Of a stretch of 64,000 bases of DNA, positions 13,319 to 24,100 are shown one piece after another (position 1 is the first letter of the stretch; each line of letters opens with the position of its first letter). The notes beneath the pieces were generated by a model that was given only the letters and a program-made list of their open reading frames with translations, searched no databases and was not told where the DNA came from. The position numbers and the translations under genes are program-made. Source of the DNA: Lamellibrachia satsuma (lineage: Eukaryota; Annelida; Polychaeta; Sabellida; Siboglinidae); the NCBI GenBank assembly GCA_033239005.1, contig BSQZ01000005.1, forward strand, positions 15,028,001 to 15,092,000. Direction: 5' to 3'.

Positions 13319-13854
13319 GTTTTATGACTTCTTGGCCAAATAAAACAACTTCTTGACTGTGAGCAGTATGTAAGTATAATTTTTTATTTTGAAAAAAAAA
13401 TGCCCCACACTGTGTACTATGTAGATACATGTACACAGTGCACTTGTATGTTTGTATATTCTCAATATAGTTGATTGCTGATGTAAAAAATTATGCTTTT
13501 CACTTCATCTGTGTGCACAGTGTCAAGAGCTACAGCCCAATGCTAAATTATATCAGTAGTTCACTGATGTAATAAGTACCACGTTGTCAATGTACACGTT
13601 TTCTGCTAAGATGATTACACATGGGTAGTAACAAATGTATGTGTTTTGCAGATGCACTAATGACTTGTCAGTCATGTTCCACAGTGATCCATCTAGGCAT
13701 TATTTGTGCATCTGCTGTGCAGCAGGCAGTATAGATTGGAAGTAGTCCATCCTACCATAGCATAAAGCCTGTGTTGGAGCCAGTGACACTGGATCAGGCA
13801 TGTCTTGTCACATTCTCATGCTGGCGGTTCTTTGGGCACTCTCCGTGGTTTTGA

Positions 13855-14125
13855 ACTTGACTTGGTGAACCCACTATTAACTTAGAGAACCCACTATTGA
13901 CTTGGAGAACCCAATACTGATTTGGAGAACCCACTATTGACTTGGAGAACCCACTATTGACTTGGTGAACCCACTATTGACTTGGAGAACCCACTATTGA
14001 CTTGGAGAACCCACTGTTCACTTGGAGAACCCACTACTGATTTGGAGAACCCACTATTGACTTGGAGAACCTATTACTGACTTGGAGAACCCACTATTGA
14101 CTTGGAGAACCCACTATTGACTCAG
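13855..14125 (+). repeat. 20-bp minisatellite, about 13 copies
   Basis: The unit is CTTGGAGAACCCACTATTGA with point variants. Confidence 0.95.
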
Positions 14126-14654
14126 CTGTTCTTCCAGTTTGCTCTTCCGCAGCAGTCCTGTGGGATGATTCTTACACGTGTTTAGCAGGGAAGCACAGAT
14201 ATGTTTTATACATCACCAGTGATTCTGTGCCGCAGCTGATATTGATGGAGCTGGCTTATCACCTAGTTGCAGTCAGTGTTCATGTTTGGATCGCTTCAAT
14301 GCGTTCTTGTCTCGAGTATTCTCTAAGGGTACAGTGCTTTATTCTTGCCATGACAGATGTTTCAAGGACTCTAGATGGTAACTTGAGTAGCATGTCAAAT
14401 TGTTGCAAATGTATGCAGCTAAAACATTGCTAAATGTCATCTTCGAGAAATTTATTGTCCATGTGTTGGCAGGTGTTGTCATGGCAACATTTGTTTGTGA
14501 CAGTATTCATTACTACCTCGATGTAATCTAATCAGTCATTGTACGCACACTCAGCCATATTTTGATATACTAATATTTTATTGTGGAAATATAATTTGCT
14601 ATAGAAGACAAGTACTACATGGGTACAATGTGAGAACATTGTTTTTGCAGACTT

Positions 14655-15630
14655 GTGATGAATGTCTCATTCAGATAGAACAGTCATTCAGTGATCATCT
14701 CATTCAGGTAGGACAGTCATTCACTGGTCATGTCATGCAGTTAGGACAGTCATTCAGTGGCTGTCTCATTCAGGTAGGACAGTCATTCAGTGGTCGTGTC
14801 ATACAGGTAGGACAATCATTCAGTGGTTGTCTCATGCAGGTAGGACAGTCATTCAGTGGTTGTCTCATGCAGGTAGGACAGTCATTCAGTGGTCATCTCA
14901 TGCAGGTAGGACAGTCGTTCAGTGGTTATCTCATGCAGGTATGACAGTCATTCATTGGTTATCTCAAGCAGGTAGGACAGTCATTCAGTGGTTATCTCAT
15001 GTAGGTAGGACAGTCATTCAGTGGTTATCTCATGCAGGTAGGACAGTCATTCAGTGGTCATCTCATGCAGGTAGGACAGTCATTCAGTGGTTATCTCAAG
15101 CAGGTAGGACAGTCATTCAGTGGTTATCTCATGTAGGTAGGACAGTCATTCAGTGGTTATCTCATGCAGGTAGGACAGTCATTCAGTGGTCATCCCATGC
15201 AGGTAGGACAGTCATTCAGTGGTTATCTCAAGCAGGTAGGACAGTCATTCAGTGGTTATCTCATGCAGGTAGGACAGTCATTCAGTGGTTATCTCAAGCA
15301 GGTAGGATAGTCATTCAGTGGTTATCTCATGCAGGTAGGACAGTCATTCAGTGGTCATCTCATGCAAGTAGGACAGTCATTCAGTGGTTATCTCAAGCAG
15401 GTAGGACAGTCATTCAGTGGTTATCTCATGCAGGTAGGACAGTCATTCAGTGGTTATCTCAAGCAGGTAGGATAGTCATTCAGTGGTTATCTCATGCAGG
15501 TAGGACAGTCATTCAGTGGTCATCTCATGCAAGTAGGACAGTCATTCAGTGGTTATCTCAAGCAGGTAAGACAGTCATTCAGTGGTCATCTCATGCAGGT
15601 AGGACAGTCGTTCAGTGGTCGTGTTTCTGG
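14655..15630 (+). repeat. About 33-bp minisatellite with repeated donor-like sites, about 29 copies
   Basis: Units contain GTAGGACAGTCATTCAGTGG followed by TTATCTCATGCAG. Each joint reads CAG followed by GTAGGA, a plausible splice donor, in the same form as the receptor arrays. Because 33 is a multiple of three, one frame stays open for 277 codons; no domain is recognised. Confidence 0.92.
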
Positions 15631-16187
15631 TCTGCTGATGCCTTCATCAGAATTCAGTGATAATTGCTACTGCTTCCCACCAGGTGGCATTGCAGTGAAT
15701 GATGATGACTGTCCCATGTGACTTAGTCTGTGTCCACTGCTGCACTGCATGCTAACTTTAGGATATAGGAAGTTTAAAAAAATTATTACAATCTGACATA
15801 AGTGCATTTGCACAGGAACATTGCCAGGTTTGCTGGTGGAAGCTGTTGAGAGTGAAATGGTTGATTTTTAGATGATTTTAATAGGCGGAAGGATATTTGT
15901 GATTTTTGGATATCACACATACAGGCATATTACAAGAGTTAGAAATTTCTAATTTTGACAAAACTCAACCAGCATGTCAGTGGGATGATGAAAGCGGCTG
16001 GTAAAAACTTTTAGAATTTTTGATGGTCACATTTTCTTATAATCATGCAAAACGTTAACACCAATGGGAAATATAACTGTGGGCTGAACCCATTAGAATA
16101 ATTCCAGGGGACATCTTTTCTCCCTGTCTGTCCTAGTTGTTCCTTGACCCTTGCCCAGACTTACATGTGTTAATACTGCAGGCTAAG

Positions 16188-16252
16188 CCCACACTGTTGT
16201 CCCACACTGTTGTCCCACACTGTTGTCCCACACTGTTGTCCCACACAGTGTG
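16188..16252 (+). repeat. 13-bp tandem repeat, 5 copies
   Basis: The unit is CCCACACTGTTGT, four exact copies and a diverged fifth. Confidence 0.9.
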
Positions 16253-16910
16253 GTAATCCTTGGTTCAGACAAACATGCAGCTCTGTGTAGAAATACGTAT
16301 GGGATGTTATGAATTAATTCCATTTAAAGAGTTGTCCTTGGATTATGACACTGTTTTGTTTGCAGTGCAATCACAGATGGCACAACTGATGTAGACTTTG
16401 CTGTTATATTATTATCTTAGGTCATTTTGGACTGAAGATTCAGTCATTTATTGTGATTATCTGAGTTTCAAAAGTCAACCTGGAAACAGAAAGTCAATTC
16501 AGTTTAACATTTTTTGCAATAGCACTAGCAGTTTAAACAAATATGGCTCACCAAAATTTGCTTATCATCTGGGTGGTTTCTTTTGATGGTAATCTTGTTA
16601 AATCTGGTTAGTGCAGAAAGTTGTATATACCAAAACTACACAACGTGACAATGAATGTTTATATAAAAAACATGTTTTTATATAGTGCAGTATCTAGACT
16701 GTAGAACCACTCAAAGTGCTTTACACTTCAAAAGTGGCAGACTGTTCATTGCAACACCAACTTGAATTGTTTGGGAAGCATTAAGGATATATATGATATT
16801 GTATACTGGATAATATAATATATTGTCAGGGCCACATGACAGCTGTTCCCGATGCTGAATGTCTCTTCAACACAATGTGCAGGGCTTGCAAGTATGTTAA
16901 ATTTGCAAGT

Positions 16911-17563
16911 GGGTCATTCCGTGTCAAATCAACTAATGGTCAAGAAGTTGATGTCTCAGTCAGAATTTGCTTAAATTTTAACCAATGAATAAGTAGCTAT
17001 ACCTGAACACTTATGTAAAAGAACTAAGCATTTACATGCAAATTGCGTCTGTAACGCCCTATTATGTGAACAGGGGGTAAACGCCTAAAAATGCGCCCAT
17101 TATTTTTTATCTGTTTTCAGGTGCTTCTAACTTGAGAAGTTTACAAGCTACCACATTTATTTTGGATATTTTTGGCCAATTTGGGAGAAATTTAGGAGAA
17201 ACGCCATTGGACAGAACAGTAGCTTTCAGCAAATTTTTTATTTATATTGTAATATAAATTAAATGAAACAGAACACCATACTGAAATGTTAATATTTTGT
17301 TTATCTAATAAAGGACCATGCACATTTAACAATGGTGGTCATATGACTATTATGAAAGTTTAGCAACTAGAAGCCTCCTGAACTAATAATTATGTTTTTT
17401 AAATGTTATTATAGGACGTTACACACACAATTTGCATGTAAATGCTTAGTTATTTTGCAGAAGTGCACAGGCATAGCTACTTATTCATTGCTTAAAATTT
17501 AAGCAAATTCTGAGACATCAACTTTTGAAATTTCCTGTTGGTTGATTTGACACGGAATGACCC
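16911..17563. mobile_element. MITE with long terminal inverted repeats
   Basis: The left end is GGGTCATTCCGTGTCAAATC and the right end is its near-perfect reverse complement. The inverted similarity extends about 140 bp inward and includes AGCATTTACATGCAAATT and AATAAGTAGCTAT. It is flanked by AAGT on both sides (16907-16910 and 17564-17567), a probable 4-bp target duplication. There is no coding capacity. Confidence 0.8.
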
Positions 17564-17569
17564 AAGTAG

Positions 17570-20260
17570 ACAGTTCATCCAAATTTCATATTTTACAACA
17601 CATCATTATAAATCCCCAAATTGCATTATAAATAGCATAATTACATGTTTATAACAACGGGACTTTGTTGTTGAAAGGGTTAATGTTGGGCACCTTACAT
17701 TTTACTCTGTGAACTGACACTTGTATGCACAAAGGCACGCACACACGCTGAGCATGGAATAAGCGCACCACAGCTGGACTGTGGCACATGCAATCAATAA
17801 CAATGATTTGGTGCGTGCCCGCCAAAACAAGCCTGTCAGACTACTGCACTGCTAATTGAATATACCAGTTGTGTCTGACACCAGGTAAAATCCCACTCGA
17901 ATTTGTGATTTATATTTTTCTAATTCGTGTCTAGGTAATGTGCTTTTCCTTGCACACCTTTGCCTTTGTAGTAGTTGTGCGGGGTCGTGGCTGCAGCAAT
18001 GGCATCTAGGAGCAGTTACACCCTTTTTCACATTTCTGACTGGCAGTGGCGTACCATGGTGTTTTATAGGCTCCATTGTGTGCATGAATGAACCAGTGTC
18101 TGTGGTTCAAATTACACTTTCTTCATGTCACACTTTCTAGTATTGTTTGAGTAGTCTGTACGTAGACATTATTGGTCATTGGTGTTATGGCCAGCAGAGA
18201 ATGTGCTGTGTTTGGAGTATGATGTAGCCACAATTCATCAGCAGCTGTCTCATATGTCCATTAATGATTGACGTATTTTTTGCTTGGTTGATTTCTGAAT
18301 TTACGGGGACGTGTATCAGCTCTAAGAAACAGGTCGAAGTTACAGTTCAGTTGCTTGGTTTGTTTCTTATTTGGGGTCAACTTCAACTGAAACACTCATC
18401 AACTGTCATAACAATAAAAATTATGATATAAATGTATGCTGTTAAACATGATTATAATAATTCAGTAGCTTGTCAAAATGTAGTTTAAGTGCTGCTGTTG
18501 AAATGTTAACGCAGAACAATTGTGGGATGTTGCCCTGTTTGCTTTTACTATATAATACTTGTCCATCCATGCTTTCCTGAAAGTTCTTTTAGTGTGCTGT
18601 TTCATTTTGGCATTTACTTAAGATTACCTATCTTTGAAAAAAGTATATAATTCTGTCCAGTGAACAAGACATGGTCTCCCATGATGCACTTCTGTTGCCT
18701 TAGCTGGTACTAGCTAGTGGAAAATTGTTTACCTCATATTTCTTACAATATTTGATTTATTCAATTATGGCTGAATTGTATTTGTTTCCTTTAATATTCA
18801 TGGCTTGGTTGCATTTTGACAGCACCCCTCATTAGCCGACTGATCGCATCATTCTTAGTATCTCGTGGTGAAATCAAGTGCCATTTCTTGTTGAAATGAG
18901 TTAATTATTCATGCGTGATTATGAATTTCTTAAAAATATTCAGCTAGACATGCCATTTTGATACAATTAACACACATGGTGAAATTATTCATGCGTGATT
19001 ATGAATTTGTTAAAAATATTCAGCTAGACATGCCATTTTGATACTATTGACACACGAAGCCTTCATTTCCAAACAGAAATGTCTCTCAGAATAGGTAGCT
19101 TTGCAACTGAACGAAGGCAAGTTTTTATTTAAAGAAAAATTTATTTGTTGGTATTAATTTTGTTTATTACCATTTCTCTTTCATTTGGTCGACTTGAAAT
19201 CATGTTGATTTATGGATGATTTAGGTAAGTTTGCTTTTGCAGTATCTCCAGATTTTGGTATAAATTGGCTGTTTTAACTAAATGCAAGGTTTTTAATATA
19301 TATTTTTTTTAACTATTTTTTCTCTATAGTTTGTGAAGTTTAAAACTACCACTTGATCATTTGTCATTAGAACGATGAGTGTTTGTCAAGTTGGAAGGTA
19401 ATCCATTGAGTAGTTTTTGCCAAGCAGTCATGGAGAAACAGTGAGGAAACAAGAGGAACAAACACGTACAAAAACATGCCGAAAGAATGACTGCACTAAC
19501 GACACATCAGTCTGTAGCTAATGCTGTCAGGTGTACCATCAACGTACCAATTATGACTGTCAGGTCTTGTCTTCTCACACAGTTGCGTCAAATGACTTGC
19601 ATAGGAAGCAGCCGACTGGGCTGTTTGTTATTCAGGGTGGGTCTGTGGTGTCACTGGTTGAAGCCAGAGCATAAGGTTTGATGAAAACGTATTACTGTTT
19701 GATATGTTGGCTCTGGCGAGATGACCCCTGCGATTATTAAATTGGCATTCCTCTTCAGCTGGTGTATGGGCATATTTATCACTTGACAGTTTGTGTCATT
19801 AGGCATGCTTGCATCTGCATACCTGTAAGTGCTTGCACCAGAGTGTGCAAGCTTGACTGAACACTGACCAAAATAACTGCAGCCCTAGTGCCTATAACTC
19901 TTAGCCAATGACAGTTTGTGTACGTAGTTGCCATGGCAGCCACAATCAAGTGGACACCTGCCTATTTCAAAATAAAGCAGCTAACACTTTTCACGTTTAA
20001 CCTAGCGGAAATTGTTTTGATTAAGCTTGGAAATGGTGACATTGAATGGTGTAGGTGATGCATGTGTGTTGAATGGCATTAAATGTACCATTAGCTAGAA
20101 ATAGAAGTGTGCAAATGAGCTCAAAAGTTACTTGCTTATTGAACCTACAGTGATTAAGTTTGCTAATTATCTGGTCAAATAATTTTTAATTAGATTAACG
20201 TTTTATATTGAAAATATTGGCACCCATAATTGCTATTCCTGTCTGACACACATCAGCATA
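17570..20260. other. Non-repetitive DNA upstream of the receptor exons, no exon identified
   Basis: AT-rich with only short open frames. The missing signal-peptide exon of the receptor could lie here or further upstream, but none could be supported. A tandem duplication lies at 18903-19055. Confidence 0.4.
18903..19055 (+). repeat. 80-bp tandem duplication, 2 copies
   Basis: AATTATTCATGCGTGATTAT begins at 18903 and again at 18983. The copies are nearly identical through GACATGCCATTTTGATAC. Confidence 0.9.
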
Positions 20261-20570
20261 CAGTGACATACACACACATACACTGACATACACTGACATG
20301 CATCAACATACAGTGACATACACAGACATACACTGACATACATCAACATGCACTGATGACGTACACTGACACGCATCATCATACAATGACATACACTGAC
20401 ACATCAACATACACTGATGACATACACTGACACACATCAACATACAGTGACATACACAGACATACACTGACACGCATCAACATACAGTGACATACACTGA
20501 CATACATACACTGACACATATCAACATACACTGATGACATACACTGACACATCAGCATACAGTGATAGAG
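20255..20570 (+). repeat. Short-period CA-rich tandem repeat
   Basis: Imperfect units based on CATACACTGACATACATCAA, with several alternating lengths. Confidence 0.88.
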
Positions 20571-21014
20571 GTGGACGAGTTATGTCCAATATACGATTAG
20601 ATTAGTCATTAAGAGCAAATTGTTTGCGCAGGAAAAACACTGATGACGAAAGGATCAGATGCAGGTGGTAATTTGTGAAGCAATTTATGAGGTAATGGTT
20701 GTCAAGGATAATGTTGCATTGATGCCGATTTTGACACTGCACATTAGCAAAATGGATACTCAGCCTAGTGGCACATTGAGCTTGAACAATGTATTATTTC
20801 TACATGATTATGTAGTGGCTCGTATGTAACATAACTGTGTGTTCCAAAATTCCAACAAGTGCAGTATTATGTTCTTGAATTAAATTGAAGGAATAGTTAA
20901 AAATGCAGTAGACCAAATAATTGTGTTAGCAAAGTTAGAATTTTTTAGAAAGCCTTGTTTCTGTGGATGTTTGTGGGGATGGGAGGAGTTATGAAATATG
21001 CCTGTGTTTGTCAG

Positions 21015-21130
21015 GTGAGACAGTAACGATGGCAAATGCGACAGACACCAATCTACCAAAGTTCAAGTGTGCCTGTCACCCTCGATTCTCATGCAACCAC
21101 GACAGTGACTTCTGTCTCACAGACACTACA
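21015..21130 (+). CDS. Receptor exon A: N-terminal ectodomain
   Basis: The acceptor is TTTGTCAG before 21015 and the donor is GTAAGT at 21131. The exon starts with the last two bases of a codon and ends in phase 0. It encodes about 38 residues with CACHPRFSC and CNHDSDFC, matching the first cysteines of type I receptor ectodomains. The upstream exon must end in phase 1 but was not found. The 3' edge of this exon is the first unit of a 30-bp array that carries repeated GTAAGT donors. The start of this exon is less certain than its end. Confidence 0.75.
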
Positions 21131-24100
21131 GTAAGTGACTTCTGTCTCACAGACAATATTGTAAGTGACTTGTATCTCACAGACACTACGGTAAGTGACT
21201 TCTGTCTCACAGACACTACTGTAAGTGACTACTGTCTTACAGACACTACTGTTAGTGACTTCTATTTCACATACACTATTGTAAGTGACTTCTGTCACAC
21301 AGACACTACTGTGACTTCTTTCTCACAGACACTATGGTAAGTGACTTCAATCTCACAGACACTACAGTAAGTGACTTCTGTCTCACAGACACTATTGTGA
21401 CTTCTGTCACACAGACACTACTGTGACTTCTGTCACACAGACACTACTGTAAGTGACTTCTTTCTCATAGACACTATGATAAGTGACTTCTATCTCACAG
21501 ACACTATGGTAAGTGACTTCTATCTCACAGACACTATGGTGACTTCTGTCTCAGACACTATGGTAAGTGACTTCTGTCTCATGCAGACACTATGGTGACT
21601 TCTGTCTCGGACACTGGTAAGTGACTTCTGTCTCACAGACACTACAGTAAGTGATTTATGTCTCACAGACACTGTGGTAAGTGATTTCTGTATCACAGAT
21701 ACAAGGTTCACTTGGATCAATTGTGTTTTTTTTTTATAGTGGATTCTCTGAAATGTGTGTCCACATAAAAAATTTTATAATTCAAAAACTGAATGGTTGT
21801 GTAGCTTAATAATTAAAAATAACAAATAAATGTTACAGCAAAATTACATGTAGCAGGCAATGATGAACAACTAGTGGACACTGGTCAGAATACAGTAACT
21901 AGTTCATCATTAGTACCTGTGTTCTGGATTACTTTAATTTTGTACTTGAATAAAAGTAAAAATAATTCACCTAAAAATTACTTGAGTAAAAGTTAAAGTA
22001 CTTTGTAAAAAAGTACTTGAGTAAAAAGTTTAAAGTACTTGAGTAAAAAGTAAAACTAATTTTCAAGTACTTGAAGTAAAAGTAGAAGTAAAAGTACAAC
22101 ACTTAGAAATAACAACAAAATCATGAGTAATATTATATAAATTTACACAGCATCTGGCAACTGTTTTGCAACCACTCTGCCTATAACAAAGTGTTCTCAG
22201 ACAGCCTTAGCTGGTGAATTGGTCTGCCACCCTTGAACATGGTGCTCACTTGAGTGCTTGGAAAATTACATTATCATTAATGAGAGCTCACAAATCATCA
22301 AATAATTTCAGTTAAATTCCAAAGTTCTGTGCATACATTGTAGACTGGTCTGTGTAAAAAGATTCTCTGCAGCAGGAACTTGTGAGTACCAACTTTGCAC
22401 GTTATCACCAGCATGGTGTCACCATGTAATGTCCTATCACAATAACACCGTGTGTTGCAGTGCTATGCAGCCATCCAAAAGTCGTTTGAGAATGGGGAGG
22501 AACTGCGAACCATGGGCTGCTTCGCTGACAAGTATCGCAGCAAACTCATGTGCAAGATGGCCGCAGCCCCAACAGTTGCCGTCCTCTGTTGTGATACGGA
22601 ATTCTGCAATACACATCTGCAGCCCCAGTATGCACCACCCACAGCTGTCAGGCAACCAGGTAATGAACCTACCATTCAGTACACATCTGCAGCCCCAGTA
22701 TGCACCACCCACAGCTGTCAGGCAACCAGGTAATGAACCTACCATTCAATACACATCTGCAGCCCCAGTATGCACCACCCACAGCTGTCAGGCAACCAGG
22801 TAATGAACCTATCATTCAATACACATCTGCAGCCCCAGTATGCACCACCCACAGCTGTCAGGTAACCAGGTAATGAACCTACCATTCAATACACATCTGC
22901 AGCCCCAGTATGCACCACCCACAGCTGTCAGGTAACCAGGTAATGAACCTACCATTCAATACACATCTGCAGCCCCAGTATGCACAACCCACAGCTGTCA
23001 GGTAACCGGGTAATGAACCTACCATTCAATAACATTTACACTTTAATTACAGTGTTTGTAAAAGTCACCAGCATGCTGTGTTGATTTTATCTGTGATTCC
23101 CACTTTTTCTTTGACTCAGTTTTTGTGGGAGAAATAGGGCCATTCGTAATAATAATAATAAGATAGCATACTGTATTCATGTTCCCTGTTCCCATATGAA
23201 TAGCCACTATCAAGCTAGTATCTCTCATGCCTGGTCGTGTTTCACTGTGTTACAGATCTTCTAAAATCTGTAAAAGAATTGCCAAAATTCAGAACTGTCC
23301 CAGGATGGAATGATTTCTTCAACATGCATACCCATGGAAACTTACTTAAATGTGCAACTGTTTGAAATAGCCTGACAGTGTCATTGATTACCGGTTAAAT
23401 TTGTAAGGTTTGTGGGTCCTATGAGTTAATTTTTTTATTACATTCACTTACGCATAACATAATAAACTAGAATAATTACAATTAAATACATTTTAAACAT
23501 TGTGTGATTGGATGGTCAGGTAGTGGCATACTGTCTTGATGGAATTATGTGGTTGGGACAGTTTTGAATTGCTGATATGACAAGCATTTAAAAAAGAAAA
23601 TGATTTATGTTCAAATACCTGTAGAAGAAGTTATCTAACTTGACTGCCAAAAGCCATTGCATGCTTCCAATCCATGTAACTGACTGTTTGATATCTTGTC
23701 ATACCCCGAGCCTGAGGTTGGTCATTTTGTATATCCTTTTCTCCATATTTTGTGTTCATCATTTGTCAAGCACTTAACTGTGATCAGATACAGTGCAACA
23801 TTTTATGCACTGGTGTAAATATTTATTAACAGAAGGTACAACATATTGTGTTTTTGAATATGATTGGCATAAATGAAAAGGTGTTGCATTTATCATTGGA
23901 ATTAGATTGTCTTTTATAATAGTTGAGAGATGCTGACTGCATACTATGTTGTGTTCTGTTGGTGACATACACAGTGTGTGTTTAGTGTGCCACAGAGCTG
24001 GCAGTATAGCATTGCAAGTCATCACCTATAGCTGCCTGTCTGTTGTGTATGAGCAGTTGAAATATATCCCACCGTCTAGGCCGCAGTCCTCCGTGGCACC

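Noticed and set aside
13855..14125. CRISPR-like regular repeats (also other arrays)
   Set aside because: Units are directly tandem without unique spacers, and the DNA is eukaryotic.
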